From contig JAGVUJ010000165.1 in NCBI GenBank assembly GCA_019136325.1, positions 1 through 23,966 on the forward strand: a stretch of DNA of 23,966 bases, in the 5' to 3' direction. Below, in pieces: positions 1-7,291 of the stretch. Numbering within the stretch: the stretch's first letter is position 1; each line of letters starts with the position of its first letter. The notes under the pieces were generated by a model. The model saw only the letters and a list, made by a program, of their open reading frames with translations. It had not been told where the DNA came from and ran no database searches. The position numbers and the translations under genes are program-made. The stretch comes from Deltaproteobacteria bacterium. GTDB taxonomy: Bacteria; Desulfobacterota; Syntrophia; Syntrophales; Smithellaceae.

Positions 1-57
1 CGGGACGTTCAGAGGGCTTATCTCGGCAGGGATAAAAAAGAAATATGGGAGAGATAA
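1..57 (+). CDS. C-terminal end of a branched-chain amino-acid ABC transporter ATPase (LivF/LivG type), partial
   Basis: The first 18 codons, followed by TAA at 55-57, read RDVQRAYLGRDKKEIWER. The stretch VQRAYLG is the typical ending of LivF/LivG ATP-binding subunits of high-affinity branched-chain amino-acid (or aromatic-acid) ABC importers, where an xVxxAYLG element lies close to the C terminus. Nothing else of the gene is in the window, so the call rests on this short tail and on context. Liv-type transporter genes are often found next to phenylacetate-CoA ligases in anaerobic aromatic or amino-acid degraders, and a phenylacetate-CoA ligase follows here on the same strand. A different ATPase, or a chance reading frame, cannot be excluded. 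Confidence 0.5.
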   Translation, partial: RDVQRAYLGRDKKEIWER

Positions 58-225
58 GAAAAGAACGATCGGTGTACATTTTATTAAACTGTTCAAAAGC
101 GGCGAGATAAAAGGTGTGCGCGTCCTGACAGGTGAAACGTCCTTTCGGTGTACGATGCGACGAGGAGGGACAAAGCGCAACGTAACAGGCGGCTGCTTTT
201 CAACAGCTTACGAGGAGGTATTTTT

Positions 226-1527
226 ATGAACATCTGGGATAAAGATCATGAGTGTATGTCGCGCGATGAGCTGGAACAGCTGCAATTGGAAAGGCTTCAG
301 GCTGTCGTCAACCGGGTTTATAAAAATGTCACGCATTACCGTAAAGTGTTCGGTGACGCCGGTGTCATTGCGGAGGATATTCGCTCTCTGTCCGATTTGA
401 CCAGACTTCCCTTTACCACGAAGGACGATCTGCGCGTTAATTATCCTTACGGCATGTTTGCTGTGCCGCTTCGGGAAGTGGTGCGCATTCATTCCTCCAC
501 CGGCACCACCAGCAAGCCGATCGTGATGGGCTACACAAAAAACGACATCAAGATCTGGTCCAACCTCGCGGCGCGCTTCATGACCGCCGCCGGTGTTACG
601 CGTGACGATGTGGTTCAGATCACCTTTCGTTACGGCCTTTTTACCGGCGCGTTCGGCGTGCATTACGGCGCGGAGACCATCGGCGCCTCGGTGATTCCGA
701 TGGGCACCGGCAACACGGACAAGCAGATTATGATCATGCAGGATTATAAAACAACGGTTCTGGTCAGCACCTCCAGCTACGCGATTGCTCTTGCGGACCG
801 TCTGGAAAAACTGGGCATTGATCCCAGGTCCCTGTCGCTCAAAGTCGGGCTTTTCGGCGGAGAGCCGTGGTCGGAGAAAATGCGCGAAGAAATTGAAAGA
901 AGACTTTTATTAAAAGCGACCGACAACTATGTCATTTCCGAATTGACCGGTCCGGGCATCGCCGGTGAATGCCTGTGTAAAAAAGGAATGCATATTTATG
1001 AGGATGCGTTCATTCCGGAAATTATCGATCCGGAAACGAAAGTGGTCCTGCCCGCCGGCGCCGAGGGCGAACTGGTGCTGACGACGCTGGTCCGGGAAGC
1101 CTTTCCGATGATCCGTTATCGCACCGGCGACATCACCCGTCTGGACTATGCTCCCTGTGAATGCGGGCGAACGCTCGTTCGCATGCAAAAAGTCATGCGA
1201 CGTTCCGACGATATGCTCATTGTCCGGGGTGTGAATGTTTTTCCTTCCCAGATTGAGGACGCCCTTTTCAGCGTGGCGCAGGGAGAAACCCCCTATCAGA
1301 TCGTTGTGGAAAGAAATGACGCGATGGATAGTCTGGAAGTCATGGTAGAAGTGACGGATAAAATATTTTCTCTGGAGTTGCAGAAGCAGCGGTCTTTTCT
1401 GGAAGCGATCAAAAAACGTCTGGCGTCGGTAACGGGTATCGGCGTGGATGTCCGGCTGGTGGAATCAAAAAGTATTCCCCGGCAGATGGGAAAAATTCAG
1501 CGGGTGCTGGACAAAAGACAGATATAG
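226..1527 (+). CDS. paaK: Phenylacetate-CoA ligase (AMP-forming, PaaK family)
   Basis: 433-residue adenylate-forming ligase that activates phenylacetate, or a related aryl acid, to its CoA thioester using ATP in the cytoplasm. The AMP-binding P-loop HSSTGTTSKP lies at residues 89-98. Further on come the acyl-adenylate motif YVISELTGPG, the motif IRYRTGD, and near the C terminus the hinge and catalytic-lysine region (IPRQMGKIQRV), all in the PaaK arrangement. The ATG at 226 is preferred over the GTG at 148 because it is preceded by a strong Shine-Dalgarno GAGGAGG (212-218) at 7-nt spacing and gives the family's usual length of about 430 residues. The gene probably belongs to a transcript coming from the upstream Liv-type transporter gene, 168 nt away. 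It converges on bioB with only 11 nt between the stops. Whether phenylacetate, indoleacetate (from amino-acid oxidation) or another aryl acid is the true substrate cannot be read from the sequence. Confidence 0.9.
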   Translation: MNIWDKDHECMSRDELEQLQLERLQAVVNRVYKNVTHYRKVFGDAGVIAEDIRSLSDLTRLPFTTKDDLRVNYPYGMFAVPLREVVRIHSSTGTTSKPIVMGYTKNDIKIWSNLAARFMTAAGVTRDDVVQITFRYGLFTGAFGVHYGAETIGASVIPMGTGNTDKQIMIMQDYKTTVLVSTSSYAIALADRLEKLGIDPRSLSLKVGLFGGEPWSEKMREEIERRLLLKATDNYVISELTGPGIAGECLCKKGMHIYEDAFIPEIIDPETKVVLPAGAEGELVLTTLVREAFPMIRYRTGDITRLDYAPCECGRTLVRMQKVMRRSDDMLIVRGVNVFPSQIEDALFSVAQGETPYQIVVERNDAMDSLEVMVEVTDKIFSLELQKQRSFLEAIKKRLASVTGIGVDVRLVESKSIPRQMGKIQRVLDKRQI

Positions 1528-1538
1528 CCGCACCGAAA

Positions 1539-2597
1539 TTACTGAACGCGCTTACGGCCGGAGAGAGATTTTTGACAGGGCGTAATGCCTTTTCCGTTGC
1601 CGCATTTACAGGTAATCAGGTCCCGGGTGGGGGCAAGCCCCAGATCTGAAATCATCTCGTGATCCAGAGAGCTGTTCCGTCCCGTGGTGGTCAGATAATC
1701 ACCCGTCATCAGAGAATTGGCGCCGGCGACAATGCCCAGAGGAAGCAATTGACGCAGATTTTTTTCCTGGCCGCCGCAGAGTTTGATGTCTTTGTCCGGC
1801 AGCATGAAACGGAAGATGGCAATGGTCATCAGGATTTCCATGGGCGGCAAGGCCTTCACATGGCTCAAAGGCGTTCCCTTGACGGGATGGAGAATATTCA
1901 GGGGAACGGAATCGACATTCAGCTCTCTTAAGGTTTCGGCCAGTTCAATGCGATGAGAAATATTTTCACCCATGCCGATCAGCGCTCCCGAGCAGACCGA
2001 TAAACCGGCCGCTTGAGCGGCGTGAATTGTTTCGATATCTTCTTCATAATCATGCGTGGTGCAGATATTTTTAAAAAAACTGCGGGATGTTTCCAGGTTG
2101 TGATGATAACGAAATAACCCGGCTGCTTTCAGTTCTCTTGCTTTTGCCCCGTCAATCATTCCCAAGGAGGCGCAGGGGATGAGACCCGCTTCACGCACGC
2201 CTTGGATGGCTTTGATGATCTCCGCCAATTCTTTTTTTGTCTTCAAGCATTTACCGCTGGTGACGATGCCGAAGAATTCCGCACCGTTTCTGGCCGCCTC
2301 CCGGGCATCAGCAATAATCTGTCCGGATGTTTTCAGCGGATAAGAGGGCGCATCGGTCCTGTAATGTGAGGATTGCGCGCAGAAGCGGCAGTCTTCCGGA
2401 CACCGACCGGATTTGGCATTGGTAATGCCGCAGAGAATGATTTCCTTTCCCTTGAAATGTTCCCGGATTTCAGAAGCGGCCGATAGAATCGACCAGGGAC
2501 GGCCGGAGGCCTCGATGAAAAGTTCCAGCGCTTCGGCGGAGCTGATTGACGCTGATTTTCTGATGATTTTGTTTTTTAAATGATCTGCCGGATTCAT
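1539..2597 (-). CDS. bioB: Biotin synthase (radical SAM), atypical auxiliary-cluster ligands
   Basis: Inserts sulfur into dethiobiotin to make biotin. The ATG at 2597 gives 352 residues, close to E. coli BioB (346), and lies 10 nt after the stop of the upstream membrane-protein gene. A longer frame from 2657 would overlap that gene. The radical SAM motif CX3CX2C is Cys66/70/73 (CPEDCRFCAQSSHY), and YHHNLETS matches the BioB YNHNL(D/E)TS motif. Aligning by eye to E. coli BioB, Cys128 and Cys188 are kept (Cys142 in PCASLG, Cys202 in VCSG), but the other two [2Fe-2S] ligands are replaced: Cys97 by Gly110 (FFGIVTSGK) and Arg260 by Lys272 (DIKLCGG). The C terminus carries an extra CXCX8C motif (Cys330, Cys332, Cys341 in ITCKCGNGKGITPC). 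The enzyme may therefore hold a different auxiliary cluster as sulfur donor. No other biotin gene is in the window. Confidence 0.9.
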   Translation of the reverse strand: MNPADHLKNKIIRKSASISSAEALELFIEASGRPWSILSAASEIREHFKGKEIILCGITNAKSGRCPEDCRFCAQSSHYRTDAPSYPLKTSGQIIADAREAARNGAEFFGIVTSGKCLKTKKELAEIIKAIQGVREAGLIPCASLGMIDGAKARELKAAGLFRYHHNLETSRSFFKNICTTHDYEEDIETIHAAQAAGLSVCSGALIGMGENISHRIELAETLRELNVDSVPLNILHPVKGTPLSHVKALPPMEILMTIAIFRFMLPDKDIKLCGGQEKNLRQLLPLGIVAGANSLMTGDYLTTTGRNSSLDHEMISDLGLAPTRDLITCKCGNGKGITPCQKSLSGRKRVQ

Positions 2598-2607
2598 TTT
2601 CTTTTCT

Positions 2608-3297
2608 CTATTTTTTAGTATGGCGGAGTTTGGAACCACCTTTTTTGAGTATTTCAATCAGTTCGTCGTGATAATAATAAGCCGGGATGGAAATTGCTAT
2701 ACCCAGAGCCAGAATAATCGTTAAAAAGGTATACTGCCCGTTGCCGGCGAAAGATCCCGTGATAGAAAGCATGATGGTGCCGAAGAGACGCCCGGCCGTG
2801 GAGATGATGATGAACGTTCCCGTAGGGATGCGGCTGACGCCCATGATGTAGCATAAATAATCCTTGGGAAACCCCGGAATAAGAAAAAGAAGGAAAGAAA
2901 CCAAAAGTCCCTTGTGTTCCATGAAATGGTCGAATTTTTCAAAGACTTCCCTTCTGACAACATTTTCCAGAAGCGGTTCACCGAAAAATCTGGCCAGCAT
3001 AAAGGCAATCCAGGACCCGATTGTAAGGCCGATGGTCGAGTAAACGGTTCCCCAGAGCGGTCCGTAGAGGTAGCCGCCGATGATACCGGTCAGTTCCCCC
3101 GGAATGGGAGCGGCGACCACCTGAATGATCTGCACAATGATAAAAATAAACTGGTCGTAAGGGTAGGAGAGAATGAAATGCACCAGCCGGTCCCGGTCTC
3201 TAAAGAAATGATGCAAATCGTAATAAATAAAAACGACAGCCGATAACGCAATAAACAAGAATAAAAAGAATATTCTGTAAGCCAGGCGTTTGTCCAT
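2608..3297 (-). CDS. TVP38/TMEM64 (VTT-domain) inner-membrane protein
   Basis: 229-residue integral membrane protein of the SNARE-associated/VTT family related to DedA. It has an N-terminal membrane helix (about residues 8-26), then the VTT domain with the family motifs PIPGEL (64-69), GYLYGPLWG (75-83), FLIPGFPKD (138-146) and GRLFG (169-173), and a last helix at about 190-208 before a basic tail. Members are thought to act in lipid (scrambling or flipping) or small-molecule transport across the inner membrane; no precise role can be given. The ATG at 3297 is preceded by GAAGGA at long spacing. The gene has its own predicted promoter at 3346-3372 and probably forms an operon with bioB, whose start lies 10 nt beyond its stop. 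It diverges from the thiolase gene. Confidence 0.85.
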   Translation of the reverse strand: MDKRLAYRIFFLFLFIALSAVVFIYYDLHHFFRDRDRLVHFILSYPYDQFIFIIVQIIQVVAAPIPGELTGIIGGYLYGPLWGTVYSTIGLTIGSWIAFMLARFFGEPLLENVVRREVFEKFDHFMEHKGLLVSFLLFLIPGFPKDYLCYIMGVSRIPTGTFIIISTAGRLFGTIMLSITGSFAGNGQYTFLTIILALGIAISIPAYYYHDELIEILKKGGSKLRHTKK

Positions 3298-3345
3298 GAA
3301 CGGTTTTAATCCTTCATCTTTCTGATTCTCTGTGGCTGGCGTTTT

Positions 3346-3372
3346 TTTATAGCATTATTCGACTTTCGTCAA
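3346..3372 (-). promoter_or_regulatory. Predicted sigma70-type promoter for the TVP38-bioB pair
   Basis: On the minus strand a -35 TTGACG (3367-3372) is followed after 15 nt by the -10 TATAAA (3346-3351), preceded by TGC as in extended -10 promoters. The spacer is short, but the extended -10 could compensate. It lies about 50 nt upstream of the ATG at 3297. The 15-bp palindrome at 3376-3390 abuts it on the upstream side. Confidence 0.45.
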
Positions 3373-3375
3373 TCC

Positions 3376-3390
3376 TATTGTCGAACAATA
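3376..3390. promoter_or_regulatory. Perfect 15-bp palindrome, candidate operator in the divergent promoter region
   Basis: TATTGT-CGA-ACAATA is an exact inverted repeat (6-bp arms, 3-nt centre). It sits between the TVP38-bioB promoter (3346-3372) and the thiolase promoter (3440-3467). Partial copies of the half-element GTCGAA/TTCGAC occur nearby at 3357-3363 and 3511-3516. Size, symmetry and position suit a dimeric repressor such as a TetR or GntR family protein. No regulator gene is in the window, so which protein binds is unknown. Confidence 0.4.
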
Positions 3391-3439
3391 ACGGCTGTTT
3401 CCTCTTTCCCCCGTTCCCGAAAGCATTCAGCAAAACAGT

Positions 3440-3467
3440 TGACTTTGAAAATACTCTGTGTAAAAAC
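3440..3467 (+). promoter_or_regulatory. Predicted promoter for the thiolase gene
   Basis: TTGACT (3440-3445) is followed at 16-nt spacing by TAAAAA (3462-3467), a fair -35 with a weak -10. It would give a leader of about 65 nt before the ATG at 3541. It also argues against the upstream in-frame start at 3439, which would lie inside the promoter. Confidence 0.35.
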
Positions 3468-3540
3468 AAACGAAAAATTTCAATCATATTTTATTCAAAC
3501 GCTGCATTATCGTCGAATAAAAAAGGGGGAAAGGGATTTT

Positions 3541-4899
3541 ATGGCTAAAATTCCGCAGAGACTGGAAAGAAAAAAATCGGAAATCTATAAAGACGCGCCT
3601 ATTGCAAAGTTCGGCGAAAGAAAACCGGATTTTACAACCATGGGCAGAAAAATAAAAAATCCGCATAAGAAATTCCGGGAGGTGGTCTGTGTCGAAGCCT
3701 GCCGGACGCCGTACGGCCGTGCGGGCGGCGCCCTGAAAGATTTGTCGGCGATGGAACTGGGCGCGCTGGCGATAAAAGAAATTCTGCGCCGCACCGCAGG
3801 AAAATTAAATCCCGCGGACATCGATTATATTTTCATGGGACAGGTTGTTCCCGCCGGCTGCGGTCAGATTCCCGGCAGACAGGCCACGATTCTCGCAGGC
3901 GTGCCGGAATCGGTTCCGTCCATTACCGTCAACAAGGTCTGCTCTTCCGGGATCAAGACCATCGACTTGGCCTTTCAGATGATTTTACTGGGACGTGCCG
4001 ATGTCTGTATCGCGGGCGGCCAGGAAAGCATGAGCAACTGTCCGTTTGTCCTGCCGGATATGCGCTGGGGCGCCAGAATGGCGCTGCCCAATGGTCGCGT
4101 GGTCGATTCAATGGTTTATGACGGATTGTGGGATGCCTTTTACAACCGCCACATGGCCATTCACGGTTCCGAAGTGGCGGACGAATTCGGTTTCTCCAGA
4201 CAGGAACAGGACGAGTGGGCGCTCAACTCGCAGATGAATGCGGTGCGGGCGATGAATGAAGGAAAACTCGACGATGAAATATTTCCGGTGGAAGTAAAAC
4301 AGGGTAAAAAAATAATGATCATGGATAAGGATGAAGGCCCAAGGCCGGAGACGACGCTGGAAAATTTAGCCAAACTGCCGCCTGTTTTCAATCATACAAG
4401 CACGGTTACCGGACAGCCGGGGAGCGTCACCGCGGGCAACGCTCCGGGCGTCAACGATGGCGGAGATGTCTGTCTCCTCATGAGCAGGGAGAAGGCTGAC
4501 GCACTGGGACTGAAACCTATTTTTACTATCGTAGATTACGCCGAAGTATCCCAGCCGACCAAGGATATCGCCACGGTTCCGGGACTGGCCATTAAGAAGA
4601 TCCTGGAGCAGAACGACATGACGCTCGACCAGATGGACGTCATTGAGATCAATGAAGCCTTTGCAGCGGTGGCGCTGGTCAGCTGCCGTTCGATCCTGGG
4701 TATGTCCAGGGAAGACATGTATAAGAAAGTAAACGTCAACGGCGGAGCGGTGGCCTTCGGTCATCCGATCGGCGCCACCGGAGCAAGAATTCTCATGACG
4801 CTGGGCTATGAACTCAAGCGGCGCGGAGGAGGTTGGGGCGTCTGCGGTATCTGTTCCGGACACGCGCAGGGCGACGCGATGCTGATCAGAGCAGATTAA
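3541..4899 (+). CDS. Thiolase / acetyl-CoA C-acetyltransferase with N-terminal extension
   Basis: 452-residue thiolase, carrying out reversible Claisen condensation or CoA-dependent cleavage of 3-ketoacyl-CoA in beta-oxidation or acetoacetyl-CoA metabolism. The nucleophile is Cys134 in VNKVCSSGIK. NEAFA is at 371-375, the active-site His is His408 in GHPIGATG, and Cys438 lies in CGICSGHAQG. The last motif normally reads CxGGGxG, so this copy (CSGHAQG) is slightly unusual. About 45 residues precede the first conserved strand (REVVCVEACRTPYGR), whereas typical thiolases start within a few residues of it. The ATG at 3541 is supported by a purine-rich Shine-Dalgarno (GGGGGAAAGGG, 3525-3535) and by the promoter at 3440-3467. 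The substrate chain length is not deducible. The role may be in fatty-acid or aromatic-acid oxidation alongside the nearby ligase, but that link is inference. The gene converges with the ceramidase-like gene and no terminator hairpin is visible between them. Confidence 0.9.
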   Translation: MAKIPQRLERKKSEIYKDAPIAKFGERKPDFTTMGRKIKNPHKKFREVVCVEACRTPYGRAGGALKDLSAMELGALAIKEILRRTAGKLNPADIDYIFMGQVVPAGCGQIPGRQATILAGVPESVPSITVNKVCSSGIKTIDLAFQMILLGRADVCIAGGQESMSNCPFVLPDMRWGARMALPNGRVVDSMVYDGLWDAFYNRHMAIHGSEVADEFGFSRQEQDEWALNSQMNAVRAMNEGKLDDEIFPVEVKQGKKIMIMDKDEGPRPETTLENLAKLPPVFNHTSTVTGQPGSVTAGNAPGVNDGGDVCLLMSREKADALGLKPIFTIVDYAEVSQPTKDIATVPGLAIKKILEQNDMTLDQMDVIEINEAFAAVALVSCRSILGMSREDMYKKVNVNGGAVAFGHPIGATGARILMTLGYELKRRGGGWGVCGICSGHAQGDAMLIRAD

Positions 4900-4918
4900 A
4901 ATTTGGCGCTGAAAATAT

Positions 4919-6949
4919 TCAATCCGTCTGATGGAACGCTTCCGAATACAGAAGGTCCTGCCCGGCTTGCGGAAGAATCACGAAGCGATAATATTTATCT
5001 TGGACATGAGCCGGAGGATTGTACCAGCGGGTTTCATATACTCCTGCGCTTCCCCGGTTGATTGTCTTATGATGAAGCACGGCAATATCGTACCCGCTGT
5101 CATTCAGCGGTTGTCCGTTCATCAGGCTCTGCCTCCACGACTTCTTATCCGTGCTCTCTTCTATTCTGACCAATGTTTTTTCCCAAGAAATCAAACCGGG
5201 TGGACGATCCTGCCAGACAACGGACCAGTAAGGTTCCTCATGGGCTTTTGAGGCAACGAATTCCGGATCGGAAATTTTTCTTTCGGCCGTTTTGTCCGCA
5301 TGACGTCCGGGGGTAAAATTTTTTTCCCGCAGGGTGTAGGACCATTTCTCCGGAAGAGGCGCGATGTGGACTCCGTTTTTCATGTCCAGCGTCAGTTTGC
5401 TCACGTGTGCGGTCAGAAAGGGCTGGGTTTGCGGTCCGTAGAGCGTGTGTCCGCCTTCATACCGCTGGATGCTGTATTCTTCCGGCGTGGTGACGTAGCC
5501 GAAATAGCCGTTGGCGCAGCTGACAACAACAACATGACGCAAATCGTTTTTATTTTCTGTCATAAGTCCAGCCCTGCACTGTCCGGCCAGCCGGACACCG
5601 GCTTCTTTTGTTGTTTCAAAAGGCAGGGGGACAATCAGAACATCATCAATCTGAATCGTTTGCAGGAACAACCGGTGCGGGAAATTATCCCGGCGAAGGA
5701 AGAGGTATTGCAGAGGGCCGGCCAGCGTGCGTTTATGTCCCTGACAGGATTTTGTTAAGAACCATCGGGCTGAACCCTGCCGGAGCCAGGGGAGTTTGCG
5801 GATAACCGGGGACGGTCCATCGTCGGCTCCGGCGGCGAGTGACGAACCAACGACAGGCCTCGGACAGAGACAGATTCCGTCAACGCACGGTTCGGAAAAA
5901 ACATCTATTTCCCGGGCTGCGAAATTTACGGTTACGTCGTCTTTTAATTTCCCGTCCAGAGAATGAAAAAGCTCCAGTGCTTTTCGTCCGACGAATGTTC
6001 CGATCCGGCGTGCTTCGGTAAAACCCTGTTTTTGATAATTCGGCGAACCGTCGGCGTGCGTGCCGTTAAAGGCGGCATGGATGGGTTCCCATGATGTTTT
6101 GTAACCGTTTTTTATGCCACGTTCAACCTCCCGTTCCATGTAAGCGAAGACATCGCCGTTGTAGAGATTGTTCTCGGGCGGAACTGCCGTCCCATGGATG
6201 GAAAAACTCGACACTGCGGCGAGAGGCCGGTAGGATTGATTGTTGTCCTTTACGTCAACACGAATCATATATAATTCCGGATTAACGGCCTCATCACTAT
6301 CCGGGAGTTTTTTCGCGGCGATATTTTTATTCGCCCGATAGGACTGAATGCTCCGGTTGCGGGTCATGTGACGGATGTGCACTTTGCCGGTGGCAATTCT
6401 GGCCGGTTTTTTGTCCGCGCAGGCACGAATGATCGCTTCGGCAATCTGGCCGGACAGATAATCAAAATAGCCGGAATCGAAACCGGCGGCGTTGGATGCG
6501 TGATCGTTGTAGAAGTTGTTTTCAAAGTAGTTTCCCGGTCCGGAGTGCGTATGGGTCCCTGCGATCATCAACCCGTCCATGCCGACATCCGTTTTTGAGG
6601 CAATCCGTTCCGCCACCCGCTGATTAAGCAACAGGGAGCCGGTCAAAAGATCACATTGAACTAATGCGACGGCGTTGCCCGAACGGGGTTTTAAATATAA
6701 TACGCGGGCGAAGAGTCTGGTGCGGAAACCTTTCCCGTAATTTGCCCACATGGAATATCCCGCCATCGGCATGCCGGGAGGCGGTGTGATATCGGCTCTT
6801 GCCGCTCCCGCCAACAGATGTTTGCTTTGCAGGGATTGTTGAGGCGTCTGTCTGATGATCTTGATCTGAGCGTTATGGTTGAAAAAAGAACACCCTGGTA
6901 AAAAAAACAATAAGATTAGCAATGAAAATAATAGCATCCGTTTTTTCAT
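4919..6949 (-). CDS. Neutral/alkaline ceramidase-like lipoprotein
   Basis: 676-residue protein of the neutral/alkaline non-lysosomal ceramidase family, which hydrolyses the amide bond of ceramides. It starts with a lipoprotein signal (MKKRMLLFSL, hydrophobic core, lipobox LPGC with Cys20), so it is probably exported and lipid-anchored. Family features in order: GAARADITPP (48-57), zinc-ligand motif THTHSGPG (132-139), SIHGTA with His252, a GSPN segment with Ser302 that matches the catalytic serine (usually GDVSPN or GNLSPN, here GTHADGSPN), and YVTTPEEY with YEGGHTLYGPQT in the C-terminal half. The C-terminal part (EKTLVRIEESTDKKSW) resembles the immunoglobulin-like domain of the family. The ATG at 6949 is chosen over an upstream one at 7024 because it starts the lipoprotein signal and the upstream ATG lies inside a promoter. 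Substrate may be a ceramide or another N-acyl lipid; no sphingolipid synthesis gene is seen here. Confidence 0.8.
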   Translation of the reverse strand: MKKRMLLFSLLILLFFLPGCSFFNHNAQIKIIRQTPQQSLQSKHLLAGAARADITPPPGMPMAGYSMWANYGKGFRTRLFARVLYLKPRSGNAVALVQCDLLTGSLLLNQRVAERIASKTDVGMDGLMIAGTHTHSGPGNYFENNFYNDHASNAAGFDSGYFDYLSGQIAEAIIRACADKKPARIATGKVHIRHMTRNRSIQSYRANKNIAAKKLPDSDEAVNPELYMIRVDVKDNNQSYRPLAAVSSFSIHGTAVPPENNLYNGDVFAYMEREVERGIKNGYKTSWEPIHAAFNGTHADGSPNYQKQGFTEARRIGTFVGRKALELFHSLDGKLKDDVTVNFAAREIDVFSEPCVDGICLCPRPVVGSSLAAGADDGPSPVIRKLPWLRQGSARWFLTKSCQGHKRTLAGPLQYLFLRRDNFPHRLFLQTIQIDDVLIVPLPFETTKEAGVRLAGQCRAGLMTENKNDLRHVVVVSCANGYFGYVTTPEEYSIQRYEGGHTLYGPQTQPFLTAHVSKLTLDMKNGVHIAPLPEKWSYTLREKNFTPGRHADKTAERKISDPEFVASKAHEEPYWSVVWQDRPPGLISWEKTLVRIEESTDKKSWRQSLMNGQPLNDSGYDIAVLHHKTINRGSAGVYETRWYNPPAHVQDKYYRFVILPQAGQDLLYSEAFHQTD

Positions 6950-7019
6950 GGCAGTCACTGCAAATCCTTGATCTGTTGAGCTTATTATTTCCGAAACATG
7001 ATGACGGAACGTGTTTTCG

Positions 7020-7047
7020 ATCATAGCAGAAAAAATATTGAAATCAA
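7020..7047 (-). promoter_or_regulatory. Extended -10 promoter for the ceramidase-like gene
   Basis: On the minus strand TTGATT (7042-7047), a 16-nt spacer and TATGAT (7020-7025) preceded by TGC form a good extended -10 sigma70 promoter. The in-frame ATG at 7024 lies within this -10 hexamer, so it cannot be translated from this transcript. This supports the start at 6949, with a leader of about 60 nt. Confidence 0.55.
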
Positions 7048-7223
7048 TGAGTAGTTGTGTGAGGATTTACCCGATATCATTCAATCATATTAATGCCTTG
7101 TTTGTAAGCCAGTGATTTTCAGGGCCGTGATGATCTTATTGGGCGGGGGATATTATTGCCATCATAATGAATCAGAGTTAATTTTGAGGTATAAAAGAGT
7201 TGAAAATGACGGTTAGTTGTGCA

Positions 7224-7244
7224 AAGGTTCTTGTCCAAAACCTT
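7224..7244. repeat. Short inverted repeat upstream of the GT2 gene
   Basis: AAGGTT (7224-7229) and AACCTT (7239-7244) form a 6-bp stem with a 9-nt loop, about 50 nt before the GT2 start. It could be an operator or a leader hairpin. The rest of the gap (7025-7291) shows no other convincing element and no clear promoter for the five-gene run. Confidence 0.25.
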
Positions 7245-7291
7245 AAAATATCAGGACGTTTTGTTGATAAACAATTTGCAGGGGGGGCTCG

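Noticed and set aside
68..153. Repeated word TCGGTGTAC between the Liv-type gene end and the ligase gene
   Set aside because: Only two 9-nt copies 77 nt apart without symmetry; too short to call a regulatory repeat.
148..225. Upstream GTG start that would add 26 residues to the phenylacetate-CoA ligase
   Set aside because: The added residues are basic and unlike the family, while the ATG at 226 has a strong Shine-Dalgarno and gives the usual length.
4366..4863. 165-codon minus-strand frame inside the thiolase gene
   Set aside because: It is antisense to a clear thiolase with all catalytic motifs; its translation has no domain features.
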